Below are positions 10,169 to 24,488 of a stretch of 64,000 bases of DNA, one piece after another. The stretch comes from Paraspadella gotoi (Eukaryota; Chaetognatha): positions 12,316,896 to 12,380,895 of the forward strand of contig CM119269.1 of assembly GCA_051294375.1 (NCBI GenBank). The letters are read 5' to 3'. The translations under genes and the position numbers were made by a program. The notes under the pieces were generated by a model that had not been told where the DNA came from, searched no databases, and saw only the letters and a list, made by a program, of their open reading frames with translations. Within the stretch, counting starts at the first letter, position 1, and every line of letters starts with the position of its first letter.

Positions 10169-10309
10169 TGGAAGGGAATTTAATCAAAGATAAAAATGGT
10201 GATAGAAACGATGGAAAATTATTCAATGATAAAAGAAGGTAAAGTTGAGGTTAAAATAAAAAAGTGGGCATTGAATTAAAACGTAGATTTATAGTTAAAT
10301 ATATATATT

Positions 10310-10763
10310 GATAAAAATGTGGAAATCAAGCCTATAATAAAAATGTGGAAAGGAAGTCTATGATAAAAATGTAGAAATCAAGCCTATGATAAAAATGTTG
10401 AAATCAAGCCTATGATAAAAAGTGGAAATCAAGCCTATGATAAAAATGTTGAAATCAAGCCTATGATAAAAATGTAGAAATCAAGCCTATGATAAAAATG
10501 TTGAAATCAAGCCTATGATAAAAATGTAGAAATCAAGCCTATGATAAAAATGTGGAAATCAAGCCAATGATAAAAATGTGAAAATCAAGCCTATGATAAA
10601 AATGTTGAAAGCAAGCCTATGATAAAAATGTAGAAATCAAGCCTATGATAAAAATGTGGAAATCAAGCCTATGATAAAAATGTGAAAAATCAAGCTTATG
10701 ATAAAAATGTTGAAAGCAAGCCTATGATAAAAATTTTGAAATCAAGCCAATGATAAAAACGTG
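10310..10763 (+). repeat. 26-bp minisatellite, about 17 units
   Basis: The unit is TGATAAAAATGTGGAAATC followed by AAGCCTA, with variation mainly at the GTGG/GTAG/GTTG position. The equivalent in block B (about 19930-20460) is present but badly degraded and irregular. That is the clearest sign that block B is a low-quality copy. Confidence 0.9.
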
Positions 10764-10963
10764 GATCATGTGCGTACGATGGTCTGAGAGACCGATAAGG
10801 GAGAGAGACTGACAGACACCGAGGAACTGATAAGTCAGTCTCGAAAGTACAAAGCACTTTCATGACCACCAGATGGCAAAAATAAAGATGAGTGAAAAAA
10901 GCGTCGTTATATATCGCTACTTTTTAATGGAAAGATGAAAAAAAGAATTTTTAAAGCTTCGCT

Positions 10964-10970
10964 GATGATT

Positions 10971-11038
<68 letters not shown>
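10964..11038 (+). repeat. (ATG)n trinucleotide microsatellite
   Basis: About 24 uninterrupted ATG/GAT units. Block B copy at about 20648-20723. Confidence 0.95.
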
Positions 11039-11499
11039 CGGAATGAGAAAAGACTTTAACCTCGGATCCTTAATGTTTTTTCTATTCACTCCGAATTCAC
11101 TTTTTATTCTTTCTATCTATCTATCTTTCTATCTTTCTTTTGTCTTTTTTTTAAATTTTATTGTTCGGAGGTTCTCTAACTTTTTCTAACTTTCCGGTAC
11201 TTCTAAAACATTAAATTAAACCATTAAACAAAAAATCTCAATTTCTAAAAAAATTAAATTTAAGAGACATAGATTTTAAACCACCAGAGGCAATTTTTTT
11301 TTCCGGTCTGAGTCTGAGAATGAAATGTTTCTTATATTTGACATCTTCTGTTTCCATTTTCAATTTGTTTCAATGCAAAAAAAATATTCAAACTGTCAAA
11401 AACATAAGGAATCAGATAAAAGATACGAATATACGTAAAAGGGGGAAAATTTAGTAAAGCGAAGGCTGTTGAATTTGATAGTATGGTGGACTAAAATCC

Positions 11500-11700
11500 A
11501 CCAACCGTTGGTGCCGGAGGCAAGTCATTCGCCTCCCAACCAAAAGGTCCGGGGTTCTAGCCCGGTGGTCGCCTGGCAGTTATGAGGGACGGGGTGCTTA
11601 ACCCGCCTGTAACTCGGTGTTACATCCTGATCCGAAGCTCAGGGACTGCTTACATTGAACGGTTCTGTCACTAACATATAACAATTATCACTGTCTCTTC
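11500..11700 (+). mobile_element. tRNA-derived SINE, block A copy
   Basis: The head resembles a tRNA gene. It has an A-box-like TGGTGCCGGAGGC, an anticodon-arm-like CGCCTCCCAACC, and a B-box GGGTTCTAGCCCGG with one mismatch to GGTTCRANNCC at normal spacing. A GC-rich tRNA-unrelated body follows (ACGGGGTGCTTAACCC..., GGACTGCTTACATTG). Pol III promoters of this type drive SINE transcription. No clear target-site duplication was found by eye. Block B copy at about 21205-21410. Confidence 0.65.
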
Positions 11701-12305
<605 letters not shown>

Positions 12306-12527
12306 AGTTTCGGAGACACAACCAGTTTAACCAATTTAAACCAGTTTTAACTAATACGCTTCGAACAGTGAATACCTTCTATTTTGTTAACTGATGTCTG
12401 TTGGAAAAACTTTCTTCTTATCTAAAATGGTTATAAATTTATTTTTCTCATTCATAAATAAGTTTTTTTATTATTAAAATTTTTTAATTTTTAAAATGGA
12501 ATAATATTTGAAAAATTTCACATGAAA

Positions 12528-12690
12528 ATCTCCGTGTGTAACCCGCCAATCAATATCTCTCCACGTAATTCCCAGTATGTAACTTAACCATCACTATCCC
12601 TCCGTTCACACAATTCAACATCCCTCCTCGCATTTCTCCGTATGTAACCCACCCATCCCTATCCCTCCATGCATTTCCCCGTATGTAACC
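12528..12690 (+). repeat. Short minisatellite, 41-48 bp unit, about four units
   Basis: Repeated CCGTATGTAACCC plus CATCCCTATCCCTCC words. Block B copy at about 22660-22820. Minus-strand open frames here reflect the repetition. Confidence 0.65.
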
Positions 12691-12713
12691 CGCCGCTTGT
12701 CTTCCGTTGACAG

Positions 12714-12934
12714 GCGAGGCTTCGGCTTCTGGCGCCTCACATGTTAAATATCTTCTGTCAGAAGCGTTGGACGTCCTTCTGATTAACTTTAGTCCACTAC
12801 GGTTGTCGCGACGAAAAAGAAAGGTCGGGGTAACTTGGAACGTCACTACTGTTTTGGTTACTTTTAATATCGGTTTAAATATTAAAGGAATTATATTTAG
12901 TATATTAACCAGAGTTAGTGAAGTATTTAGCTAA
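12714..12934 (+). CDS. Possible coding exon after acceptor GTTGACAG
   Basis: After CTTCCGTTGACAG a frame of 72 codons runs to TAG 12932-12934. Its first half is GC-rich and protein-like (GEASASGASHVKYLLSEAL, LRLSRRKRK) and the second half is AT-rich and less so. A donor could fall near 12829. Block B (22836 onward) is indel-ridden. Family unknown. Confidence 0.25.
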
Positions 12935-13070
12935 GAAGAAACTTAAATTATAAAGACTAAAATTGTATATAAGTATGGTTTATTGTAAGACAGTCAGCAT
13001 CAGTTGAAGCTTGAAAGGCATTCAAACAGGAGTGGGGACCAAAAAATCGCACAGAAAGCGACGGGCCTCT

Positions 13071-13095
13071 NNNNNNNNNNNNNNNNNNNNNNNNN
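13071..13095. other. 25-N assembly gap joining blocks A and B
   Basis: Fixed-size gap inside a CT array on one side and a GA run on the other. The flanks are two copies of the same locus. Confidence 0.95.
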
Positions 13096-13107
13096 AGAGA
13101 GAGAGAT

Positions 13108-16100
13108 CCTTCAGATCCTAGAAAGCCAAAGATTTGAAGACATAACATATCGTTTGTAATCTTTTCCTCTTTAAATTTTTGACACAATCGAATAATACAT
13201 TCGATATAAACTTTAAAGAGGAAAGATTACTAGATATGTACTGTCTTCGAATACAAATGCATATCTTTTTCACTATACTCCATTTTAAACAATCGAAATC
13301 TTGTCACAATTGGTATCAAATGGCTGCCCGCGGCGCAAAGCATTAAACTCAACATCTAATATTATAAATTTTAATATATTCAAAAATATAAAGCTACGAT
13401 TCCATCCCAATGGCAAACGTCCAAATTCATCAACTCTCTCTCTCATCTCATCTACACCCTCTCTCTATCAAAACTTTCCGTGGGCGGACATCCTGGTTTT
13501 GTTTTCCTTTTTCCCGACCAAAGGGCTTCGAATCGCCCATCGGCTTAAGCTTTCGAATGTCAGATAGAGAAAAGAAAATCATCCTTCTTTATGGAAAAAA
13601 AGGAGGCGAAGGTCGCTGATGGTACAGGAGAGCGCGGTTATATCGCCGAAAACGTAAGATCGATCGGTATTTTTAGATATATTTATATGATAGATTGCAA
13701 ATCCGCGACTTTATAATCCACTTTATCGTTCCGTCGTTTTCCGCCCTCAATCTTGGTGCGGGCATTCACTTATATCATGTCAGAACATCAAATTAATGAT
13801 AAATTATGCAAATAGAAATTTTGTCCGTTCCGTCCGTCCGTCCGTCCGTCCGTCCAGTCAGTCCGGTTCAGTCCGTCAGTCCGTTAGTCCGTTCAATCCG
13901 TGATCAGTCGTCCGTCCGTAGCACCGTCCGTCCTTATCCCCCTTAGCAAAAAACTCTAAATATTCGTGATTGGATGGATGGACTGGAATGAAATTTTGTG
14001 TGTGTGTAGGGAAAGTGTGTGATTGAGCTGGATATGAAGTTTCGTTATGGAATCGTGCTAAGTTCAAGATGAATTAAATGGAAAAAAACCAAAAAAATTT
14101 ATCTTCATTATTTGAAAGCCATTACTCAGTGAGTGATTGGTGCAATTGACTTTAATTTTTAGTCGGATCTTTCTTAATCATGCAGAATCCCGACTCTATA
14201 ATTCACATTTTGTCGTACCACTCGTCGCGCCCTCATATTGTGTCGGGCACTAGCTATATCATGTCAGAAATCGAATTATGATAAATTATGCAAAAAAAAT
14301 GATGTCCGTCCGTACCGTATTCCGTCATCCAGTCCATCCGTCCCTCAGTCCGTCCATCAGTCCGTCCGTGCCGGTTCTCCATCCATCCCACCTTAGCAAA
14401 AAAACACCAATTACTCGTGATTGGATGGATGGATTTGAAATGAAATTTTGTTGTGTGGGTAGGGAAAGTGTGTGATTTGAGCTGGATAGAAGTTTGGATG
14501 GAATTCGTCGAGTGGAAATGAGTTTAAATGGAAAAAAAAATATAATAATTCACTATTTGAATACACCAATTGCTCATAGAGTGGATGGGGCCGATTTTGA
14601 CCTGGAATTTTTGTATGTGAGTAGGAAAGTGTGTGATTGAAACAGGAAACAAGTTTCGTTATGGAATGCGTTTGAGTGGAAAATTAAGTTTAAATGGAAA
14701 AAAAACAAAAAACCTGTTTCACTAATTGATTATGATTTTTTTTCATTTTAAATATTAAATGTATATGCAGGATGTATTAATAAATCAAATAATTAATCAG
14801 TTAATTAATTAAATTAGTCAATTAAGTTAATCATTAATTAATTAATGCAGTTAATTAATTCAAAACAAACATTTTGATCAAAATTAATTACATAATTGCA
14901 TATTAATTAAATAATAGAACTTGAAAATTAATTATTAAAATAATAATTATTAATTACCGAAAATGATCGAGGGCAGATCGACATTGTTTGGCTCAAACTT
15001 GTTTCCTTTCTGTTTCGTTGTGATTTTGATTTTAGAACAGTTTGAAAGAGAGAATATTAAACGACGAATTTTTATTTCATAGTGAAACGGACATAAGGCG
15101 AGTCCTGTGAGTCGAAACAATGTCCGTTTCACTATGAAAATAAAAATCGTTTGTTAAAATCTCTCTTCAAAACTTTGTTATTTTAACCCCATAATCGATT
15201 GAAAGATAAATTTGTGAAGCGGGAAGGAAAGTTTGTGAAGAAGCTAGATATAAAGTTTTGACGGAATTTGTGCCATGGAAATGAGTTTATATAGAAAAAA
15301 ATATAAGTCACATTTACTTTATTTTTAAGGACATCGATGATGATAAGCTGTATATAAATTTATAATTAATTATTAAATATTAAAATTAAATAATTAATTA
15401 ATTAATTATTAATTAATCGATTAATTAATTAATTAATCAATTTTCGAATCCGACATTGTTTGCTTCAAACTTGTTTTTTTATGTGGGTAGGAAAGTGTAT
15501 GATTAAAGCTGAAATTTAGTTTTGATGGAAATCGTTTGAGTGGAAATGAGTTTAAATTATAGTTTAAAGTAAATAATGCGTTTTTCAAATATTATTCGAT
15601 GATAAGTGGGTCAAAATAAATGGAAAACTCTATAAAATCATCATTATCATCATCGGTACCATAATTTTAATTAACAATAAAACATAAAAAATTTTTTATT
15701 TATTTTTTCAAGCTCGTACCCGAATCCGTTTTTTAAAAATTCTGATTTTTAAAAAAAATTCTGATTTATAGTAATACGGATAAGCTTTAAATGCTTTTAT
15801 GTTATTAACTATAAATAAAATCTAAAATTTTTTTAAATTTCGTTTATCCCCACAGGGAAGCTCAACGTTATTTATATTACAGAACTCTTAGTTTTTACTT
15901 TGTTCCGCCTTATTACTTACCGCTAATCGATCGTGGCAGATTGTTGTTTGCCTCAAAACTTGGTTCAAAAGAAACTGTACTTTCTCTGGGACAGGCCTTA
16001 ATGAGGCAACGGTGGGTTAAGGTACCAAATATAAAAAACAAAATAGATATTAACATCGAAATACTGGATATGAAAATTAAGGATATGAAAAATGAACTTG

Positions 16101-19100
16101 TATGAATTTCTATGAATTTCGTTTTCCTGTTTTTAACAAAAGGAGATAGGGCCACATAGGGAATTTACTCAGTAATCTCTATTTTTAGAAAATAATAAAA
16201 CCAACGACAATGCAAAAGCGCAAAAAGATAATCACTTAAGTATAAAAAATTAATTTTAAAGATTTCCTTGCTTTAAAATTAACTACGTAGTCTAATTGAT
16301 ATAATAAATTCAGGGCATTTAGTGATATCGTCAATTAAACTAATAAATGGAGTAATGTTTGGACTTATCTTCATTAATCTATAATTTACTAATGATACGT
16401 TGCTGAATTAAGCCAGTAGGGAATAAAAAAATAAATGTCTATCCCTTCCTCCCCTTTTTCTCCCTCTTCTCTCTCTCCCTCTCTATCTCTTTGCTCTCTC
16501 CTCTCTCTTCTCTCTCTCTCTCTCTCTCTCTGCTCTCTCTCAAGAAGCGTACCGAACTTCGTCTCTTCTCTCTCTCTGTCTCTCTCATCTTCTCTCCACA
16601 CTCAATTTCGGAAAACTGAAAGGTAATAAAAAGAAATTAACTTCTCCCTCTTTCTTGTGGATAGATTCGTCTTTTCCTTAAATCGTCGGAGGATAAATGC
16701 ATCATTTTATTTGTTGGTTTCGAAAAGAGAAAAAAATGGAGGAGTCGTTTTCTGAAAAATGTTATACCTGAGGAGAAAATGTCCTCATACAATAATTATA
16801 AATAGATATGTGAGAATGATCAAGTACAGTGAGAACTTTTTTATCTAGTTATATCAACTGATCATTTTTTTGAAATAAAATAAGAATTAGTTTAATACTC
16901 AGCAGTGTGTCAAAAAAAATTAATTGTAACTAACATTCCACATATTTCTATAACTCTAAATTTTAAAATACTAGAATTGTACACTATTTGTTGACTGTTG
17001 AAATGCCCAAAGGAAAAGATCAATGAAAAATTAACACTCAAAATGTTTTAAAATAAAAAAACTCTCCGAAAATTATAAAAAAAATACAAATGGATAAAAA
17101 TTACAAAACACAGACATTACATTGAACTCCTTGTTTCCACCCTCCTCGATTCCGGGTGAACTTCGCGACCCCTCTCACTCTTTCTCTCTCGCTTCCATTC
17201 TCTCATCACCCTTTTGCCCCTTTCCCGATTGCTTAATTCGGGTCGAGATGTCTGCTCTCTTCACTCTCTATCTCTCTCTGGTGTTGTCTCTTGTTCCCAT
17301 TATTCTCTCTATCTCCGCCTCCTCGTCTCTCTTAAATATTTCTATCTCCTCTCTCTCCTCTCTCTCTTCCTTCTTCTCTTCTCTCTCTCTCTCTCTCTCT
17401 GCGTCTCCTCTCCGCCTCCTCGCCGTCTTCCTCTCTCTCTCTCTCTCTCTTTTTTTGTATCTCAATCTGTCCCTTGGGCAAGAACGCAGTCATCTCCTCG
17501 CGTCCCCCCCCCCGCCACCCCACCTCTCTTCTTTTGGTCGACAAAAGTTTTCCGATTGAAAAAAAAGCTGCTTCATTTCCTCTCTCTATCCTCTCTCTCT
17601 CTTGCCTTCGTCGCTAAACGCAAACCCATATTCCGCTTGACATCGGCGCATCCACAATTCAGCGTTAGAACTCACTGCAAAACGAGTAAGTTTCATCTTC
17701 AGACTCGTTAAAACTTGTCTTTTTCGTCCGATCATATTCCCGCTTGGACTTAAAGGAATTCACGGATCTGATCGGAGAGGACTTTTTCACGACCTCACTG
17801 AGCTCTTTCCCGCTCTCAAACCAAACAGATCTTTACATATTTTTTCCCTTCCTTCCTTTTTTTTCTGGGGGGCAGAAGTCGTCGTTCTCCCGTCCCACCC
17901 CAAGACTCCAGGGGGGTACATCACACCCGCCCCCGCCGCCGCGCGAATCCACAGGGGGGAATCGCCACGAGTCGGAGCGAGGCTCAAAAATTGAAACGAG
18001 ATCCGCCTGAGCATTTCAAATCATCTCCGTCCTCTCTCTGTCTCTCCTTCCTAACTCTTTCTCTCTCTCTCTCTCTCTCTCTCTGATCTCTCTTCGTCTC
18101 TCTCTCTCATCTCTTCTCCTTCTCTCCTCCGCTCATCGCTCTTTCCCCCTCTCTCTCCTCGGAGATTGAAATCCCCGAAAAAAAAAGACAAAGATAATTT
18201 GGGTGTGCCCTTTTTTTTTTTCGGCGGAGAATTCCCTCCAGGGGGAGCTGTGGCGGGCGCTGAGGGTTTGTAGGGGGAACGCCAATTGCAAAGGAAGGGA
18301 GTATAGGCAAAGAATAGGTCAGAGGACAGTTGTGAAAATAAAATGTATATAATAGAGTTTTAAATCCGAAATCAATGCGGAGGGAAGAATATAATGCTTT
18401 GGTTTGAGAGAACAGTAAGAATTTAATGTGTTCCTTCTCTGTCGGCGCTCAGGTAAACCAGTTTTTGTATCAAAGCGACAATTTCAAACAAAACCCTCGG
18501 AGTGACACCTTGACAAGTGCAAGAAGCTGGAATGTTTAATATTGCAACTGTCATAAAATTTTTCGCCAAAAAGATAGAAAAAGTTTTAAAATAAAATTCT
18601 TCTCGCGAATCAACGAAATTTATCATTTTCAAAAGAGGCCAGTAATTAAAATTAATAAAATATTGCCACAATTTGGAAATTATCGATTCATTCCAATAAC
18701 AAGCTTGAGGCTAAGTTTCTTTTAAGGCCTGCATCCCTTTTACAACTAATAAGACATAACACTCCCATATCCTGGCGATATGATAGTTGGTTTCCTTGGA
18801 TAAAGGACGCACACATTTTTATACAAATTGGACAATGTAATCAAAAAATTAGTTAACGATTAAATTTTCAATATACTATATAAATGTAAAAGAAACCAAG
18901 AATAAGGAATCTCTAATCTTGATCTATCGATGTTCGTCGACAATATTCATCCTCGGAAAATAGAAAATCGAAGGACGTGGTAGGGGGTGAGGTTAGGGGG
19001 GAGACGTTGGGGAGACGGGGCAGGGCGGGAAGGGGGTTGTGGGGGTAGTGGGGGGATAGGGGTAGTTGGGAGGATGGGCGTAAGAAGGTTTTGCGCTGAA

Positions 19101-19205
19101 AGGGATAACAAGTTGTGCTTAATTAGAAATATTTGAGGAGAGAAAATGAATTTTTTGTTTCTTCCTTTAATGGTTCGGCTAAATCAAAAAGAGAGGAGAG
19201 AGAGA

Positions 19206-19242
<37 letters not shown>

Positions 19243-20662
19243 GAAGGAAGGAGGAGGACCGCATATTCGCGCGCCTAACGGTCTTGTTGGCGAGTCCATC
19301 GCGTGCGTACGTTCCTCCGTTTCGTCCATCCTATCCGTCCATCCGTATCAGTCCATATTCCTTCCCTATAAGCATCGAAACCTTTAACTTTTTCTTACCT
19401 CAATTGTCCAGATAACGTATAACGGGACGGTCGGTCGGTCTGTCCTTCTGTCCATTCGTCTTCAATCGTTGTCCCGTCCGTCCGTCCTCCGTCCGTCCGC
19501 ACGAGGATTCAACAGAGAGAGGAGCAAAATGATGGTTAATGTCAGAACTTGTTGTTGTTTCTTGGTTCTTGTTCTTGTTTTTGTTGTTTGTTGTTGTTGT
19601 TGTAGTTTAGTCATTGACTTGCTTTGGTTTGGGTGGGGAAGTTTTCGCCTGTAAGACGAGGCGTGAGCTCTCTGTCTCATTGGTGCCGTGAAGGTGCAAT
19701 AATGGCGATGAACCAAATATGCAAAAAGGCGGAATGGAAACCAAATATGGAAAGGTTCATAATAAGAGACAAGAAAAATATGAAACAATGGAAGGGAATA
19801 TAAATTTCAAAGATAAAAATGGTGATAAAAACGATGAAATTATTCAATGAAAAAGAAGGTAAAGGTGAGTAAAATTAAAAAAGTGGCATTGAAATTAAAA
19901 CGTAGATTTATAGTTAAATATATATACTTGATAAGAAATGTGGAAAATCAAGCCCTAATAATAAAAATGTGAGAGTTAGGAAAAATTAGAAACAAGCTAT
20001 GATAAAAATGTGAATCAAGCATGAAATAACAAGCCTTATAAAGTTAAATAACATATAAATGTAGAAATCAAGCCCATGATAAAAATGTTGAAAATCAAGC
20101 CATGATAAAGAGATAATAGAATAAAGCGAAATCAAGCCAATGGAATAAATTAAAATAAGCCTATGAAATGTAGAAGCTATGAATGTAATCACCTAATGAT
20201 AAATGTGGAAATCAGCCTTGATAAAGTGAGCAAAGCCTATGATAAAAATGTATGAAATGGCTTATGATAAAGAATCAAGCCTGATAAAATGGATAAATAA
20301 CTATGTATAATGTGAATCAGCTAGAATAAAGAATCAAGCATGTATGGAAATCAGCTAAAAAATGTAGCAAGCTATGAAAATATAAAATCAAGTGAATAAG
20401 TGAATCGCCTAGATAAAAGGACAGGCTGAATAATGGAAGAAGATGAATTTGATCAAATGAAACTATTGTCATAGCTAAACGAAGGGAGAACTGACGCACG
20501 ATTGATTAAGTCAGTCTCGAAAGTACCAAAGCACTTTCATGACCACCCAGATGGCAAAAAATAAAGATGAAGTGAAAAAAGCGTCGTTAATATATCGCTA
20601 CTTTTTAATCGGAAAGATGAAAAAGAATTTTTAAAGCTTCGCATGATTGATATATGATGATG

Positions 20663-20705
<43 letters not shown>

Positions 20706-21871
20706 ATGAATGAATGATGATGATCGAATGAGAAAAAGACTTTAACCCTCGGATCCTTAATGTTTTTTCTATTCACATCCGGAATCACTTTTTATTCTTT
20801 CTATCTATCTATCTTTCTATCTTCTTTTGTCTTTTTTTAAATTTTATTGTTCGAGGTTCTCTAACTTTTTCTAACTTTCCGGTACTTATCTAAAACATTA
20901 AATTAAACACATTAACAAAAATCTCAATTTCTAAAAAAATTAAAATTAAGAGACATAGATTTTAAAAACCACCAGAGGCAATTATTTTTTTCTTCCGGTC
21001 TGAGTCTGGAAATGAAATGTTTCTTATATTTGTCATCTCTGCTTTCCATTTTCAATTTGTTTCAATTTGCAAAAAAAATAAAATAATCAACTGTTTTCCA
21101 AAAAACAATAAGGAATCAGATAAAAGATACGAATATACAGTAAAAGGGGGAAAATTTAGTAAAGCGAAGGCTGTTTGAATTTGAATAGTTATGGTGGACT
21201 AAAATCCACCAACCGTTGGTGCCGGAGGCAAGTCATTCGCCTCCCAACCAAAAGGTCCGGGGTTTTAGCCCGGTGGTCGCCTGGCAGTTAGAGGGACGGG
21301 GTGCTTTAACCCGCCTGTAAACTCGGTGTTTACATCCTGATCCGAAGCTCAGGGACTGCTTACATGAACGGTTCTGTCACTAAACATAAACAATTATCAC
21401 TGTCTCTTCAATAGCCATCCTATTATCATTCTTACGTTTTGATAAATTAAAGTATTGGCATCCACTATCCTTTTCTATCACGCCAACTTTGTGATTACTG
21501 CTCGGTCAAATGTTCTCCGTTCACCAGATGTCTCTCTTTTCTCACACAGAATGTCACTCTTTTTTTTTACAATGAGCATCTGCTTCTAGTTTTTTTTTTT
21601 TCACTTCCGCTTTAACATCTGTTATAACTTTTCCATCGGTTTCCTATGACTTTCTTTCCCGCTTATTCCCATAGCCTATATTTTTTGCATCATATGCATC
21701 AGGTTCTATTTTATAGTTCTTTACAGCGAAGTTAATTTCATGTTAACAAACCAGGATTATCAAGCTCAGCGTCTGACACCTCTTTTCCTCTCTTGTTTCG
21801 CAATTTTTCAAGGTTGGTTTCATTTGCAGATCAAACCGCACAATTCAGGCATCTTCTCCTAGGGGCGCTCT

Positions 21872-21919
<48 letters not shown>

Positions 21920-22058
21920 TCTCTCTCTTTCTTGCTCTCTCTTTTTCTTCAGGACTTAAGGGATTCATTTGAATAATTTCGTCATCATCGTCGTCGGGGA
22001 AATAGGAGGCACAAAGATGGAGAGCGAGTGGGTGTGCGAAATAGAAATAGAAAGAGAA

Positions 22059-22115
<57 letters not shown>

Positions 22116-22426
22116 GAGAGAGAGAGAGAAGAGGGAGGGGAGAGAGAAGAGCCCATCATAGTATGTTTCATCATCTTTTATCGTTGCATTATTTCATAAT
22201 TTCTTCATCCTTCTTTTCTCATGAGCTTCTTCTCCTCCTCTCTCTCTCTCGTCTCTCTCTCTCTCTCATATCTCTCTCTCTCTCCTCTCATCTCTCTCCT
22301 TATATGTATTCAACTCAAAACGCGTCTCAAATTTTTCACAGAAGAAAAAACTGGATGATTACTCGTCTGCTTTTTTCCTCTGATGCCAATAAAGTGTTCT
22401 CTCTCCTCTCCTCTCTCCTTCTCTCT

Positions 22427-22466
<40 letters not shown>

Positions 22467-23195
22467 TCTCTCTCCCAGTTCGGAAGACACAACCAGTTTT
22501 AACCAATTTTAAACCAGTTTTAACTAATAAGCTTCGGAACAGTGAATACCTTCTTATTTGTAACTGATGTCTGTTGGAAAAACTTTCTTCTTATCTATGT
22601 TAAAAATTATCAAGTTTTTTATTATTTAAGGAATAATATTTGAAAAAATTCACATGAAAATATCCGTGTGTAACCCGCCAATCAATATCTCATCCACGTA
22701 ATCCCAGTATGTAACTTAACCATCACATCCCTCCGTTCACCAATTCAACACCCTCCTCGCATTTCTCCGTATGTAACCCACCATCCTATCCTCCATGCAA
22801 TTTCCCGTATGTAACCCGCCGCTTGTCTTCGTTGACAGGCGAGGCTTCGGCTTCTGGCGCCTCACGATGTTAAATATCTTTCTGTCGAAGCGTGGACCGT
22901 CCTTGTCTGATTACTTTAGTCCCACTACGGTTGGTCGCGCGAAGAAAGGAAAAGGTCGGGTAAACTTGAACGTCACTAGGCTGTTTTGGTTTACTTTAAT
23001 ATCGGTTTAAATATTAAAGAATTATATTTAGTATATTAACAAGTTAGTGAATATTAGCTAAGAAGAAACTTAAATTATAAAGACTAAAATTGTATATAAG
23101 TATGGTTATTGTAAGACAGTCAGCATCAAGTTGAAGCTTGAAAGGCATTCAAAACAGGAGTGGGGACCAAAAAAATCGCACAGAAAAGCGACGGG

Positions 23196-23200
<5 letters not shown>
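13108..23200 (+). repeat. Block B: second, indel-rich copy of block A
   Basis: Collinear with 3867-13070 but about 10 percent longer, with scattered one-base insertions and deletions, often in homopolymers. It contains copies of the GTCC repeats (13690-14400), hairpin (15036-15181), CT arrays (16440-16600, 17250-17460, 18030-18160), G-rich tract, degraded 26-bp minisatellite and SINE (21205-21410). A GA/CT cluster at 21870-22480 replaces the single CT array of block A. It continues at 23201 into unique sequence. I do not annotate genes separately in this copy because every frame is damaged. Confidence 0.85.
21205..21410 (+). mobile_element. tRNA-derived SINE, block B copy
   Basis: Same element as at 11500-11700 with few differences, including GGGTTTTAGCCCGG in the B-box region. 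Confidence 0.6.
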
Positions 23201-23269
<69 letters not shown>

Positions 23270-23270
23270 A
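23191..23270 (+). repeat. (CT)n array at the end of block B
   Basis: Array into which block A broke off. Sequence past 23270 is single copy in this window. Confidence 0.9.
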
Positions 23271-23421
23271 CCACTTTTTGGGCCCGCGTATGCTTCCATC
23301 ATAACTCACTATTTCAGCCGCCTCTCTTCTTCGGTTCCTCCTCCCCCCCCCTCCCCCTTCCCAGCTCCCACTTTCGCATTTCTATATCAACATTGACTCC
23401 TCTCCTGAACCGTGCACCCAC

Positions 23422-23555
23422 CTCGCGTTTATTTCTATTTATTTCTTGGCAAAGGCGGTACGTTGGTTGGGACGTGGCCGGACCCGTCCCGAGAACGAGG
23501 TCGTTTGTATGATGGTAATGTGGTTTGAACCAGATAGGATTGATAAGCGTTCGCC
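23422..23555 (-). CDS. Candidate internal exon on the minus strand
   Basis: Minus-strand acceptor CCTTTATTTCAAG, then two bases and 44 open codons ending exactly at donor GTGGGT. The peptide (RTLINPIWFKPHYHH, TNDLVLGTGPATSQP, TYRLCQEINRNKRE) has natural composition and the DNA is richer in CpG than its surroundings. Phase 1 in, phase 0 out. Function not recognised. Confidence 0.4.
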
Positions 23556-23683
23556 CTTGAAATAAAGGAAAAGGGATTTTAAACAATGCTAACTTGTCAC
23601 ATGTCATAAGAAATGATCGCTTTTTTATTTGTAGTAAAACAATTAAACCACCATCAGTTACAAGGCCTGACAGAAAAAAAAAC

Positions 23684-24230
23684 AAAACAACAACAACGAC
23701 AACAACAACAACAAATGTTTTTCTTCCAAATCGCTTATTTCGGACGAACCGACTTCCTTTTTCCCTTTTTCTTTCTTTTCCTTTTTCCCCTTTTTCTTTC
23801 TTTTCCCTTTTATTTACTTATACTTTATTTTTATTTTCCTTTTTCCCTTTTTCTTTCTTTTTCCTTTTGAATTACTTTTCCTTTCTTTTTCTTTTCCTTT
23901 TTCCATTTCTTTTTCTTCTTCCTTTTTATTTACTTTTCCTTTCTTTTTTTTTCTTTTTCCCTTTTCTTTTTTTTCCCTTTTTATTTACTTTACTTTCCTT
24001 TTCCTTTTTTTCTTTTCCTTTTTTTTCTTTCTTTTCCCTTTTTATTTACTTTCCCTTTCTTTTTCTTTTCCTTTTTCCTTTCTTTTTCCTTTTTATATAC
24101 TTTTCCTTTCTTTTTCCTTTCCTTTTTACATTTTTCTTTCTTTTCCTTTTTCCCCTTTTCTTTCTTTTCCCTTTTATTTACTTTTTCTGTATTTTTCTTT
24201 TCTTTTTTCCTTTCAATTTTTGTATGCTTT
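23684..24230 (+). repeat. CAA run then long polypyrimidine tract
   Basis: CAACAACGA units (23684-23715) are followed by about 480 bases of CTTTTCCTTTTT-type pyrimidines, the mirror of the purine tract at 306-655. Open frames rich in Phe/Leu/Ser are artefacts of composition. Confidence 0.85.
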
Positions 24231-24406
24231 TTACGCTTTTTATTCGTTCCATCAATTTCATCGTCCTCATGTTTGTCATTCCTTTTTTTTTATTTTAAAA
24301 TCTTTATTGACAAAGAATAGTCATTATTTCAATGCATTTTTTTAGTTTATCATTGATCAATGTCCTTTTTTTTGACGGATGCATGAGCGACACTTCTCCA
24401 ACTTAC

Positions 24407-24488
24407 CTACAATACAGGGATTCGGTTACAGATTCTGCTCAGCGATTTGGCTTTAGGATGAGAGATAAGACTTTTGAGATGAGGCGCT
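24407..24488 (-). other. Splice-bounded segment, possibly a non-coding or terminal exon
   Basis: On the minus strand a strong acceptor (TATCATTTTCCCAG) and consensus donor GTAAGT bound 82 bases. The only open frame ends in TAG as its last codon, so it is either untranslated or a chance match. The plus strand has a 91-codon open frame (24332-24604) with a protein-like middle (TSPTYLQYRDSVTDS), so the real orientation is unclear. Confidence 0.25.

Noticed and set aside
23594-24298. 234-codon Phe/Leu/Ser frame
   Set aside because: Same cause: CTTTTCC-type repeat. No splice or start context.
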